From Shewanella zhangzhouensis (GTDB taxonomy: Bacteria > Pseudomonadota > Gammaproteobacteria > Enterobacterales > Shewanellaceae), in NCBI RefSeq assembly GCF_019457615.1, contig NZ_CP080414.1:1052501-1116500 (forward strand): DNA of 64,000 nt. Reading direction: 5' to 3'. A program made the position numbers and the translations under genes. The notes beneath the pieces are model-generated. The model was not told the DNA's origin. It saw only the letters and a program-made list of their open reading frames with translations, and did no database searches. Positions 52,022 to 61,128 of this stretch are shown here, piece by piece (position 1 is the first letter of the stretch; each line of letters begins with the position of its first letter).

Positions 52022-53603
52022 GGCCCGAGACGTCGAGTTTTTCAGGATGGTCGAGGTTACAGTGCAGGCCACGGCTTTCTTTACGTGCCATGGCACAGCG
52101 AATAATAAGCTCGGCCACCTGCACCAGGTTACGCAGCTCCAGCAGGTTATTGCTGACCCGGAAATTGGAGTAATACTCCTGAATTTCCTGTTGCAGCATG
52201 GTGACCCGACGCAGCGCCCGCTCGAGACGTTTATCGGTGCGAACTATGCCCACGTAGTCCCACATAAAGAGGCGCAGCTCATGCCAGTTGTGGGCGATGA
52301 CCACTTCTTCGTCTGAGTTACTCACCCGGCTTTCATCCCAGGCGGGCAGCTGACCCGGCATGGCAATCTTGCCCATCAAACTCTCAATGTCCTGGGCGGC
52401 GGCACGGGCAAACACCAGGCACTCCAGCAGCGAGTTGCTGGCAAGACGGTTGGCGCCATGAAGACCCGTATAGGCCACTTCGCCTATGGCATAGAGACCG
52501 TTGAGATCTGTCTGACCGTGCAAATCTGTCATCACACCACCGCAGGTGTAATGGGCAGCAGGCACTATGGGGATGGGCTCTTTGGTAATATCCAGACCCA
52601 ATTCCAGGCAGCGGCTATGGATGGTGGGGAAGTGCTTGATAACAAAGTCGGCCGGTTTGTGGCTGATGTCCAGATACATGCAGTCCACACCCAGGCGTTT
52701 CATTTCATAGTCGATGGCGCGGGCAACAATATCGCGGGGCGCGAGTTCGGCACGCTCATCGAAGTCCGGCATAAAGCGGCTGCCATCGGGGCGGCGCAAA
52801 TAGGCGCCTTCGCCGCGCAGGGCCTCTGTCAGCAGGAAGTTACGGGCCTCTGCATGGTACAGGCAGGTTGGGTGGAATTGGTTAAACTCCATGTTGGCCA
52901 CCCGGCACCCTGCGCGCCAGGCCATGGCAATACCATCGCCGCTGGCCACGTCCGGATTGGATGTGTACTGATACACCTTGGAGCTGCCGCCGGTGGCGAG
53001 CGCCACAAAGCGGGCCTTCACGGTTTCTACCTGCTCCTGGCTGCGGTTCCACACATAGGCGCCGAGCACCCGATTGCCGGTGCGGCCCAGTTTGCGGGTG
53101 GTAATAAGGTCGATTGCGTTGTAGCGTTCCAGCACCTGAATATTAGGGTGGTTGGCGGCCAGTTCCTGCAGCGTGGTTTGCACCGCTTTGCCGGTGGCGT
53201 CTGCGGCGTGCAGAATACGTCTGTGGCTGTGGCCACCTTCCCGGGTCAGGTGGTAGGGCTGGGCTTCGTTGGTGATGTGCTCTTCTTTATCGAAGGGCAC
53301 GCCGCAGCTGATGAGCCACTGCATGGCGGCCTTGGCGTTGGCAGCGGTATAGGTGACCACAGCCTCATCACAGATACCCGCTCCGGCCACCAGAGTGTCC
53401 TCTACGTGGGACTCAATGGTGTCACCCTCGTCGAACACTGAGGCGATGCCTCCCTGGGCGTACAGGGTGGACCCTTCGCTGAGCGGCCCTTTGGAAATCA
53501 GAATTACCTTTGCTTTTTCAGCAAGATGGAGTGCCAAAGTCAGGCCAGCAGCACCGCTGCCGATGACCAGAATGTCTGACTGGTGTTCAACTGCTTGTTT
53601 CAT
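51996..53603 (-). CDS. nadB: L-aspartate oxidase NadB
   Basis: The 535-residue flavoprotein has an FAD motif (VIGSGAAGLTLALHLAE) and the HREGGHSHRRILHAADATG-type active-site segment with TREGGHSHRRI. It oxidises aspartate to iminoaspartate for quinolinate and NAD synthesis, using oxygen or fumarate. nadB divergent from rpoE is the usual E. coli arrangement. Confidence 0.97.
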   Translation of the reverse strand: MKQAVEHQSDILVIGSGAAGLTLALHLAEKAKVILISKGPLSEGSTLYAQGGIASVFDEGDTIESHVEDTLVAGAGICDEAVVTYTAANAKAAMQWLISCGVPFDKEEHITNEAQPYHLTREGGHSHRRILHAADATGKAVQTTLQELAANHPNIQVLERYNAIDLITTRKLGRTGNRVLGAYVWNRSQEQVETVKARFVALATGGSSKVYQYTSNPDVASGDGIAMAWRAGCRVANMEFNQFHPTCLYHAEARNFLLTEALRGEGAYLRRPDGSRFMPDFDERAELAPRDIVARAIDYEMKRLGVDCMYLDISHKPADFVIKHFPTIHSRCLELGLDITKEPIPIVPAAHYTCGGVMTDLHGQTDLNGLYAIGEVAYTGLHGANRLASNSLLECLVFARAAAQDIESLMGKIAMPGQLPAWDESRVSNSDEEVVIAHNWHELRLFMWDYVGIVRTDKRLERALRRVTMLQQEIQEYYSNFRVSNNLLELRNLVQVAELIIRCAMARKESRGLHCNLDHPEKLDVSGPTILTPER

Positions 53604-53667
53604 CGGGTATCATGACGGATTCAAATGTCCCGCTATGATAAACCTTGTTGGGAATTTAGGGTACTTG

Positions 53668-53686
53668 CCCCGGTCGGGGTTTTTTT
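53668..53686 (+). terminator. Short terminator-like hairpin upstream of the rpoE promoter
   Basis: CCCC (53668-53671) and GGGG (53676-53679) enclose GGTC, followed by seven T. It points toward rpoE and would stop read-through just before the sigma-E promoter. The stem is only four base pairs. Confidence 0.4.
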
Positions 53687-53698
53687 AATAAAAATCGC

Positions 53699-53726
53699 AG
53701 AACTTTTTCAATATACGCTGGTCTAC
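53699..53726 (+). promoter_or_regulatory. Sigma-E-type promoter of rpoE
   Basis: AGAACTT (53699-53705) and GTCTAC (53721-53726) are separated by 15 bases, close to the sigma-E consensus GGAACTT-N15/16-GTCTAA. It lies about 65 bases upstream of the rpoE ATG and implies positive autoregulation as in E. coli. Confidence 0.78.
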
Positions 53727-53790
53727 ATAGGTAGTTATGATTCGAGCGACTGAAAAATCAGTGTGTTAGATTTGGGAGAAGTCGGCTCGA

Positions 53791-54369
53791 ATGAGTGGAC
53801 AAAAAAGCGATCAAGAGCTCGTAGAGCTGGTGCAGCAGGGAGATAAAAACGCATTCAACCTTCTGGTGCTCCGTTACCAGAGCAGGGTGATTAACCTGAT
53901 TTCCCGTTATGTGCGCAATCAGGCCGATGTGGCCGATGTGGCACAGGAAGCCTTTATCAAGGCCTATCGGGCGCTGGCTAATTTCCGCGGCGAGAGTGCG
54001 TTTTACACCTGGCTGTATCGCATCGCAGTCAACACGGCAAAAAATTATCTCGTATCCCAGGGCCGCAGAGCGCCGGCCAACGATGTGGATGCCGATGATG
54101 CCGAGTACTATGACGGCAGTGATGCATTAAAAGAGTTTGCCTCGCCGGAGCGGCTGATGTTGTCTGACGAAATCAAACGTGTGGTGTTTGAGACGTTGGA
54201 AGAGTTGCCCGAAGAGCTAAAGATGGCCATTTCCCTGCGTGAGCTGGATGGTATGAGCTACGAAGATATCGCTAACGTGATGGAATGCCCTGTGGGCACG
54301 GTACGTTCGCGGATTTTCCGGGCACGGGAAGTGATAGACAGGAAGCTGCAGCCGCTGCTGGAGTCCTGA
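53791..54369 (+). CDS. rpoE: RNA polymerase sigma-E factor
   Basis: This 192-residue ECF sigma factor has region 2 (NLISRYVRNQADVADVAQEA and ESAFYTWLYRIAVNTAKNYL) and region 4 (LRELDGMSYEDIANVMECPV). It directs the response to misfolded outer-membrane proteins. It leads rpoE-rseA-rseB-rseC, with RseA holding it inactive at the membrane. Confidence 0.98.
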   Translation: MSGQKSDQELVELVQQGDKNAFNLLVLRYQSRVINLISRYVRNQADVADVAQEAFIKAYRALANFRGESAFYTWLYRIAVNTAKNYLVSQGRRAPANDVDADDAEYYDGSDALKEFASPERLMLSDEIKRVVFETLEELPEELKMAISLRELDGMSYEDIANVMECPVGTVRSRIFRAREVIDRKLQPLLES

Positions 54370-54423
54370 GAAACCTCAGGGTACGTCAGCCATGTTTTTG
54401 CACCCTTAAGAGAGACTTGAGTA

Positions 54424-55020
54424 ATGGAAAAGACCGGACAGGAATGGGTATCTGCGAGTGTTGATGGCGAAACCGATCGTCAGACCCTTGCCGAGCTTGC
54501 AGCAGATACGGATTCTCATGCCAAGTGGCAGCGTTATCACCTGATGGGTGATGCCATGCGCGATGAATTGCCTCAGGCAATGCCACTCGATTTGTCTGCC
54601 CGCATCGCGGCCGCACTCGAGGATGAGCCTACTATCCTGGCACCCAAGGTTGAGCGTGAAGCACCACAGGCGCCTTCCCGTGCTGTGGTTGTCCCCTTTA
54701 TGCGTCAGCTTGGTCAGTACGGTATCGCCGCCGCCGTGGCACTGATGGCCGTTGTTGGTGTGCAGAATTATCAGAGCACCCAGGACGATGCGCCACTGCC
54801 AGTACTCAATACCCGTCCTCTGGTCGGCACAGCCACGCCTGTGAGCCTGCAAACCGGACCCGTTGCCAACCAGAATCAGGGCAATGCCAACGATCAGTTG
54901 CTCGAACAGCGTCGCCGTATTAACGCCTATCTGCAAGATCATATGTTGCAGCAGAGATTGAACACCGGGGCGGTTGTGGACGACAATAGCGAGGTAACCC
55001 CAATTCCAGTCAATCGCTGA
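54424..55020 (+). CDS. rseA: Anti-sigma-E factor RseA
   Basis: The 198-residue protein has the cytoplasmic sigma-binding domain (ASVDGETDRQTLAELAAD, HLMGDAMRDELP), one membrane helix near residues 99-118 and a short periplasmic tail rich in Gln and Asn. Under envelope stress it is cut by DegS and RseP to free sigma-E. The rseB start lies 10 bases downstream. Confidence 0.93.
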   Translation: MEKTGQEWVSASVDGETDRQTLAELAADTDSHAKWQRYHLMGDAMRDELPQAMPLDLSARIAAALEDEPTILAPKVEREAPQAPSRAVVVPFMRQLGQYGIAAAVALMAVVGVQNYQSTQDDAPLPVLNTRPLVGTATPVSLQTGPVANQNQGNANDQLLEQRRRINAYLQDHMLQQRLNTGAVVDDNSEVTPIPVNR

Positions 55021-55030
55021 AGGAGTTAGC

Positions 55031-55969
55031 TTGCGATCCATTCTTCTGGCCCTCGTGGCCATGGTCCTGCCAGTATCTGCCCAGGACCTGTCTGCCAAGG
55101 CCTGGCTTGAGGAAATGAGCCGGGCTCTCAATCAAGAACAGTTCAAAATGTCGGTCATTCATCTTCAGGCCGATCATATACGTCCTCTGGTGTATCTCCA
55201 TGGCAAGGTCAATGGTCAGGAAGTGGCCTTCCTTGAGCATCTCAATGGCCCCATAAAAAATGCGGTTCGCATTGATAATCGAGTGACCTTTATCGAGCAC
55301 GACCAGCCGGCGTTTACGGTAAATGCCGACAGAATTCAGGGGTTGTGGCCAGCGGTATTTGCCAATGACCCTGCTGGCATCGAGGCGGGCTACCAGTTTG
55401 TGCTGGGCGGCCGCAGCCGCATTGCAGGTCGACCCGGGCAGCTGGTGCGTTTAATACCCAACGATCCCCACCGTTATCCGCTGCAGGTTTGGGTGGATAT
55501 GGAAACCTATCTGCCACTGCGCTATGAGCTGCTGACCGACGAGAAAGAGTTGCTGGAGCAGATCATGGTGGTAGAACTGCTGGTGCTCGAAGAGCCTGCG
55601 CCACTTTTGGCGGAGGCGGCCAAACAGGACTGGCCTCCGGTGATTAATCAACTGGACAGGCACGATGGTCAAAACTGGACCTTCACCTGGCTGCCGGAAG
55701 GCTTCAAAGTGGTGGCACGGGATCATCACAGATTGATGGGCTCACAGGAGCCGGTGGAGTATGTCGCCATCACCGACGGCATCGCCAACATCTCTGTGTA
55801 TGTAGGCCGCGCCGGTAATGTGCCCATGCCAGACGAGCTTATGACCCGCAATGGCCTTGGGCTTGTCAGCGAAAAAGTGGGTAATGCCGAGGTGGTCGCG
55901 GTTGGGCGAGTGCCTATGGAGACCCTGAGTCGCATTATCCGCAGTCTGGCGCTGGACAAGTCATCATGA
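55031..55969 (+). CDS. rseB: Sigma-E regulator RseB
   Basis: I accept the TTG at 55031, preceded by AGGAG at five bases; it gives 312 residues with a signal peptide (MRSILLALVAMVLPVSAQD). The protein matches periplasmic RseB, which binds RseA and shields it from DegS, releasing it when it senses lipoproteins or LPS intermediates. Its TGA overlaps the rseC ATG (ATGA). Confidence 0.93.
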   Translation: MRSILLALVAMVLPVSAQDLSAKAWLEEMSRALNQEQFKMSVIHLQADHIRPLVYLHGKVNGQEVAFLEHLNGPIKNAVRIDNRVTFIEHDQPAFTVNADRIQGLWPAVFANDPAGIEAGYQFVLGGRSRIAGRPGQLVRLIPNDPHRYPLQVWVDMETYLPLRYELLTDEKELLEQIMVVELLVLEEPAPLLAEAAKQDWPPVINQLDRHDGQNWTFTWLPEGFKVVARDHHRLMGSQEPVEYVAITDGIANISVYVGRAGNVPMPDELMTRNGLGLVSEKVGNAEVVAVGRVPMETLSRIIRSLALDKSS

Positions 55970-56445
55970 TGGAAGAGCTGGCCCGTGTCGTGCGGGTCGA
56001 ATCCTCTGGCTGGGTGACGGTCGAAGTGGAGGTCAAAACCGCCTGTGGGCACTGTGCTGCCAGCGAAAGCTGTGGCACAGGTGCCATCGCCAGTGCTTTT
56101 GCAGGTAAAACCCAACAGTTCTCAATCAAGAGCGCTGAGGCTTTTGAGGACGGCGAGCTTATCCGCCTCGGTCTGCCTGAATCTGCGCTACTCAAAGCGG
56201 CGGCGCTGGTGTACCTACTGCCACTTGTCGGTTTGCTGCTGGGGGCCTTCGGCGGCAAGATGGCAGGCTCAGCATTAAGCTTCGGCAGTGAAACTGCCAG
56301 TCTGGTGTTTTCGCTGCTGGGGGCCATGGTGGCCTGGCTCTGGGGTAAGCGGCTTGCCAAAAATCTTGAGCGTCAAACTCAACCTGTCATCCTCGCCCGC
56401 CTGGGCAAAGCGCTGGAACCCTCTTGCCTGACTAAAGCAGTCTGA
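55966..56445 (+). CDS. rseC: RseC (SoxR-reducing complex-like) protein
   Basis: The 159-residue inner-membrane protein has an N-terminal cysteine cluster (TACGHCAASESCGTGA) and two membrane helices (about 80-100 and 108-126). This matches RseC, a minor modulator of sigma-E also linked to the Rsx complex that keeps SoxR reduced. It is coupled to rseB by a 4-base overlap. Confidence 0.92.
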   Translation: MMEELARVVRVESSGWVTVEVEVKTACGHCAASESCGTGAIASAFAGKTQQFSIKSAEAFEDGELIRLGLPESALLKAAALVYLLPLVGLLLGAFGGKMAGSALSFGSETASLVFSLLGAMVAWLWGKRLAKNLERQTQPVILARLGKALEPSCLTKAV

Positions 56446-56541
56446 CTTTCCTGCGGATCAGATTGGTATTGCCCCCGTAATCGGGTACAATTTCGCACCT
56501 TTGATTTTGTCTTCCATTTTTAGTTTGGTCATTACCGAAGA

Positions 56542-58332
56542 ATGAAACACATTAGAAACTTCTCCATCATTGCCCACATCGACCACGGCAAGTCCACTCT
56601 GTCTGATCGCCTTATTCAGGTGTGTGGTGGTCTGACGGACCGTGAGATGGCCGAACAGGTCCTGGACTCCATGGATCTTGAGCGTGAACGTGGCATTACC
56701 ATTAAAGCCCAGAGCGTGACCCTGGACTATACCGCCAAAAATGGTGAGACCTATCAGCTGAACTTTATTGATACCCCCGGCCACGTGGACTTCTCCTATG
56801 AAGTATCCCGTTCACTCGCTGCCTGTGAAGGCGCGCTGCTGGTGGTGGATGCCGGTCAGGGCGTAGAAGCCCAGACGCTGGCCAACTGTTACACCGCGCT
56901 GGAAATGGATCTGGAAGTGGTGCCGGTACTGAACAAAATCGACCTGCCCCAGGCCGAGCCTGAGCGTGTGGCCGCCGAGATTGAAGACATAGTCGGCATC
57001 GAAGCCACAGATGCAGTGCGCTGCTCTGCCAAGACAGGTGTTGGCATCGATGAAGTGCTCGAGACCATAGTGGCGCAGATCCCTTCCCCAGAAGGAGACC
57101 CTGAGGCGCCATTGCAGGCGCTTATCATCGACTCCTGGTTCGACAGCTACCTCGGCGTTGTGTCATTGGTGCGTATCAAGAACGGTGTGCTCAAGAAAGG
57201 CGACAAGTTCAAGGTGATGAGCACAGGCCAGACCTACAACGCGGATCGCGTCGGTATCTTCACGCCGAAGATGAAAGACCAGGCTGAGCTGAAAACCGGT
57301 CAGGTTGGCTATGTTATCGCCGGCATCAAGGAAATTCACGGCGCGCCCGTGGGTGATACCCTGACCCTGGCCAAGCACGGTGCCGACAAGCCGCTGCCGG
57401 GCTTTAAAAAAGCTAAGCCCCAGGTATACGCCGGTGTGTTTACCATCTCCACCGACGACTATGAAAGCTTCCGTGATGCGCTGAACAAGCTCAGCCTCAA
57501 CGATGCGTCTTTGCAGTTTGAGCCAGAAACCTCATCGGCTCTGGGCTTTGGTTTCCGTATCGGTTACCTGGGGCTCCTGCACATGGAAATCATCCAGGAG
57601 CGTCTGGAGCGTGAATACGATCTGGACCTCATCACCACGGCACCTACCGTGGAATACGAAGTGCTGCTGACCAACGGCGAAACCGTATATGTAGATAACC
57701 CGTCCGATCTGCCGGCCATCAACCACATCGAAGAGATGCGTGAGCCTATCGTTCAGGCCAACATTCTGGTGCCGAAAGAGTATCTGGGTAACGTGATCAC
57801 CCTGTGTATCGAGAAGCGTGGCGTACAGAAGAACATGGTTTACCACGGTAACCAGGTGGCACTGACTTACGATATTCCTGCCGCTGAAGTGGTGATGGAT
57901 TTCTTCGACCGCCTCAAGTCGACCAGTCGTGGTTATGCCTCGCTGGAATATAACTTCATTCGCTTCGAGCCTGCTGACATGGTACGCCTGGACGTGCTCA
58001 TCAACGGCGACCGCGTGGACGCGCTGGCGATGATCATTCACCGCTCCAATATCCGTCACAAGGGTATTGCCCTGGTGGAGAAGATGAAAGAGCTGATCCC
58101 AAGGCAGATGTTTGATATCGCGATTCAGGCGGCCGTGGGTAACCAGGTTGTGGCCCGCTCTACCGTGAAAGCCTTGCGTAAAGACGTAACGGCCAAGTGT
58201 TACGGTGGTGACGTGTCCCGTAAGAAGAAACTGTTGCAGAAGCAGAAAGAAGGTAAGAAGCGGATGAAGCAACTGGGTAACGTGGAAGTGCCTCAGGAAG
58301 CCTTCCTCGCAGTGCTCAAGCTTAACGAATGA
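56542..58332 (+). CDS. lepA: Elongation factor 4 (LepA)
   Basis: The 596-residue GTPase has the P-loop AHIDHGKST, switch II DTPGHVDF and NKIDLP motifs, and the LepA-specific C-terminal domain ending KRMKQLGNVEVPQEAF. It is full length. LepA acts on the ribosome during initiation or back-translocation. It is followed by lepB after 184 bases. Confidence 0.98.
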   Translation: MKHIRNFSIIAHIDHGKSTLSDRLIQVCGGLTDREMAEQVLDSMDLERERGITIKAQSVTLDYTAKNGETYQLNFIDTPGHVDFSYEVSRSLAACEGALLVVDAGQGVEAQTLANCYTALEMDLEVVPVLNKIDLPQAEPERVAAEIEDIVGIEATDAVRCSAKTGVGIDEVLETIVAQIPSPEGDPEAPLQALIIDSWFDSYLGVVSLVRIKNGVLKKGDKFKVMSTGQTYNADRVGIFTPKMKDQAELKTGQVGYVIAGIKEIHGAPVGDTLTLAKHGADKPLPGFKKAKPQVYAGVFTISTDDYESFRDALNKLSLNDASLQFEPETSSALGFGFRIGYLGLLHMEIIQERLEREYDLDLITTAPTVEYEVLLTNGETVYVDNPSDLPAINHIEEMREPIVQANILVPKEYLGNVITLCIEKRGVQKNMVYHGNQVALTYDIPAAEVVMDFFDRLKSTSRGYASLEYNFIRFEPADMVRLDVLINGDRVDALAMIIHRSNIRHKGIALVEKMKELIPRQMFDIAIQAAVGNQVVARSTVKALRKDVTAKCYGGDVSRKKKLLQKQKEGKKRMKQLGNVEVPQEAFLAVLKLNE

Positions 58333-58385
58333 TCACACTCTTTTACTTGCTTCCCTAAGCCCTGCTTAGGTAAAACAACGATAAA

Positions 58386-58408
58386 GGCGCCGCAGTATGC
58401 GGCGCTTT
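58386..58408 (+). terminator. Possible weak terminator after lepA
   Basis: GCGCCGCA and TGCGGCGC pair around three bases (within 58386-58408), extended by AAA/TTT. Only three T follow, so it may be a partial terminator inside the lepA-lepB gap. Confidence 0.45.
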
Positions 58409-58516
58409 GGTTAGCAGATCCTTTGGGTGTGCTCACCAAAGCGACTGGCTCTGTGTCAAAACTGTTTGCCGCAGAGTTAAGCCAATCACTTTTAATGCCA
58501 AGGAGTTAACCCGTTA

Positions 58517-59434
58517 ATGGCTGCGTATTTTTCACAAATTCTGGTGATAGTTACCCTGGTGTCAGGGCTGATTTGGCTGTTTGATGTGCTGTTTCAGGCC
58601 CCCAAGCGCAAGGCCGCATTGGCGGTGGCACAGTCCGGCGACGCTAACCTGTCAGAGGAAGCTGTCGAAGCCATCACCAAGGAACCCTATATAGTCGAAA
58701 CCGCACACTCTGTGTTCCCGGTCATCGCCTTTGTATTGGTGCTGCGCTCATTCCTGTATGAACCTTTTCAAATCCCGTCCGGTTCCATGATGCCAACCCT
58801 GCTGGTAGGGGACTTCATTCTGGTGGAAAAATTCAGCTACGGCATTAAAGAGCCTATGTGGCGCAAAGAAGTTATCGCCACAGGTAAGCCACAGCGCGGT
58901 GACGTGGTGGTCTTCAAGTACCCTGAAGATCCCAGAATTGACTATATTAAGCGTGTGGTAGGCCTGCCGGGAGACCGCGTGTTTTATCAAAACAAAGAGC
59001 TTTATATTCAACGCGCCTGTGTAGAGGGCGAGATTTGCCAGAGCGTCCCGGCCAAGGTTGACCGTATTGCCCTTGGTGACAGTGAGTTTGTGCAGGATGG
59101 CGTGCGTCTTAAGCACTACAAAGAGCAGCTTGGCGACGTTGAGCACGAAATTTTGATTAATCCGGCCCGCCCCGACATGCGCGGCATGTTCTATCGTAAG
59201 GGCAGTGTGCCAGCCGGTGAGTTTGTGGTGCCGGAAGGCCAGTACTTTGTGATGGGTGATAACCGTGACAACAGTACCGACAGCCGTTTCTGGGGCTTTG
59301 TGCCCGAAGAGAATCTTGTGGGTAAAGCCGTGGCCATCTGGATAAGCTTCGAGTTCGATCGTAAGCCGTCAGATGTCCTGCCAACCTGGGTACCCACAGG
59401 CGTGCGTTTTGAGCGTGTAGGCGGTATTCAGTGA
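58517..59434 (+). CDS. lepB: Signal peptidase I (LepB)
   Basis: The 305-residue protein has two N-terminal membrane helices (about 5-23 and 62-80), the catalytic Ser in QIPSGSMMPTLLVGD and the catalytic Lys in YIKRVVGLPGDRV, plus the MGDNRDNSTDSRFWG box. It removes Sec and Tat signal peptides at the outer face of the inner membrane. Its stop overlaps the rnc start (GTGA). Confidence 0.97.
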   Translation: MAAYFSQILVIVTLVSGLIWLFDVLFQAPKRKAALAVAQSGDANLSEEAVEAITKEPYIVETAHSVFPVIAFVLVLRSFLYEPFQIPSGSMMPTLLVGDFILVEKFSYGIKEPMWRKEVIATGKPQRGDVVVFKYPEDPRIDYIKRVVGLPGDRVFYQNKELYIQRACVEGEICQSVPAKVDRIALGDSEFVQDGVRLKHYKEQLGDVEHEILINPARPDMRGMFYRKGSVPAGEFVVPEGQYFVMGDNRDNSTDSRFWGFVPEENLVGKAVAIWISFEFDRKPSDVLPTWVPTGVRFERVGGIQ

Positions 59435-60120
59435 GTATGATGGAGCCGATTAAAAATCTGCCGAGACTGTGCCGGACCCTGGGCTATGAGTTCAGCGATA
59501 TCCGTCTGCTTGAGCAGGCCCTGACCCACAGAAGTGCCTCAAACCAGCATAACGAACGGCTGGAGTTTTTGGGTGATTCCATCCTCTCTATCGTGATTTC
59601 CGATGCGCTGTTTCATCAGTTTCCCAAGGCCACCGAAGGTGACTTGAGCCGCATGCGTGCCACCCTGGTGCGGGGCGATACCCTGGCGGTGATTGCCAAG
59701 GAGTTCAAACTGGGGGATTACCTCAATCTGGGGCCCGGTGAGCTCAAGAGTGGTGGTTTCCGTCGGGAATCCATCCTCGCGGATGCGGTGGAAGCCATCA
59801 TAGGTGCCGTGTATTTGGATGCGGACCTTGAAACCTGCCGCAGTTTATTGTTGGGCTGGTACGAAACCAGGCTTGCCGACATCAAGCCCGGGGTTGGCCA
59901 AAAGGATGCCAAGACCCTGCTGCAGGAGTATTTGCAGGGGATGAAAAAGCCCCTGCCTGAATATCAGGTGACCCAGGTAGAAGGTGAGGCGCACGATCAG
60001 ACCTTTACCGTGGAATGCCGGGTGACCGACCTTGCCGATGCCGTCGTGGGTGTGGGCAGTTCTCGCCGCAAAGCCGAACAAATGGCGGCGGCACAAGTTT
60101 TGGAATTATTGAATCAATGA
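59431..60120 (+). CDS. rnc: Ribonuclease III
   Basis: The 229-residue protein has the RNase III signature ERLEFLGDSIL near residue 38, the second acidic site (ADAVEAIIGAVYLD) and a C-terminal double-stranded RNA-binding domain (ending SRRKAEQMAAAQVLELL). The start is the GTG at 59431; ATG codons at 59437 and 59440 are possible. It processes rRNA precursors and structured mRNAs. It overlaps era by four bases. Confidence 0.97.
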   Translation: MSMMEPIKNLPRLCRTLGYEFSDIRLLEQALTHRSASNQHNERLEFLGDSILSIVISDALFHQFPKATEGDLSRMRATLVRGDTLAVIAKEFKLGDYLNLGPGELKSGGFRRESILADAVEAIIGAVYLDADLETCRSLLLGWYETRLADIKPGVGQKDAKTLLQEYLQGMKKPLPEYQVTQVEGEAHDQTFTVECRVTDLADAVVGVGSSRRKAEQMAAAQVLELLNQ

Positions 60121-61115
60121 GCAAGAAACCCGAACCAGGTGTACCGGAAAACGAACCAAGCCTGGAAGATTTGCTGGCACGGATGAACAGCCAGAATCAA
60201 CCCGAAGAGCACTACGATGTCACCTATTGTGGCATGGTGGCCATCGTTGGTCGCCCCAACGTAGGTAAATCCACCTTGCTCAACAAGTTGCTGAAGCAAA
60301 AAATCAGCATCACCTCCCGTAAGCCGCAGACCACCCGTCACCGTATTATGGGAATTCACACCGAGGGGCCGAACCAAATCGTCTTTATCGATACCCCCGG
60401 TTTGCACATTGAAGAAAAGCGTGCCATTAACCGCCTGATGAACCGTGCTGCCGCCAGTTCCCTGGCCGATGTGTCCATGGTCATCTTTGTGGTGGACGGC
60501 ATGGAATGGACCGCCGATGATGAAATGGTGCTGAACAAGCTGCGCCGCGGCGGCGAGCATCGCAAGACTGTGCTGGCCATCAACAAGGTAGATGGTATCA
60601 AGGAAAAGGAAGAGCTGTTCCCGTACCTTATCGAAGTATCCAAGAAATACCCCTTCGATGACATAGTGCCGGTATCTGCCAAGCAGGGCACCAACGTGGA
60701 GCGACTGCTGGATTTGGCCCGTGAATCTTTGCCCGAGTCAGTGTTCTTCTTCCCGGAAGACTATGTAACCGACCGAAGCCAGCGCTTTATGGCCTCTGAG
60801 ATTGTCCGTGAAAAACTGATGCGCTTCCTCGGTGATGAGCTGCCCTACGATGCTACAGTGGAAATCGAGCAGTTCAAAATGATGGAAAACGGCGTTTATC
60901 AAATCAATGCCCTGGTGCTGGTCGAGCGTGATGGCCAGAAGCGCATGGTTATTGGTAAAAAAGGCGAGCGTATTCGCACCATCGCCACCGAGGCCCGCAA
61001 AGACATGGAGCGCCTGTTCGATAACAAGGTGTTCCTCGAAGTGTGGGTGAAGGTGAAATCCGGCTGGGCCGACGACGAGCGTGCCCTTCGCAGCCTGGGT
61101 TACGGCGAAGATTAA
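60117..61115 (+). CDS. era: GTPase Era
   Basis: From the ATG at 60117 the protein has 332 residues. The P-loop GRPNVGKST begins at residue 45, preceded by an acidic extension of about 30 residues absent from E. coli Era (301 residues). Switch II DTPGLH, NKVD and the C-terminal KH domain (IGKKGERIRTIATEARKDME) are intact. Era binds the 3' end of 16S rRNA during 30S assembly. Confidence 0.96.
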   Translation: MSKKPEPGVPENEPSLEDLLARMNSQNQPEEHYDVTYCGMVAIVGRPNVGKSTLLNKLLKQKISITSRKPQTTRHRIMGIHTEGPNQIVFIDTPGLHIEEKRAINRLMNRAAASSLADVSMVIFVVDGMEWTADDEMVLNKLRRGGEHRKTVLAINKVDGIKEKEELFPYLIEVSKKYPFDDIVPVSAKQGTNVERLLDLARESLPESVFFFPEDYVTDRSQRFMASEIVREKLMRFLGDELPYDATVEIEQFKMMENGVYQINALVLVERDGQKRMVIGKKGERIRTIATEARKDMERLFDNKVFLEVWVKVKSGWADDERALRSLGYGED

Positions 61116-61128
61116 TCCCGGGGCCGCG

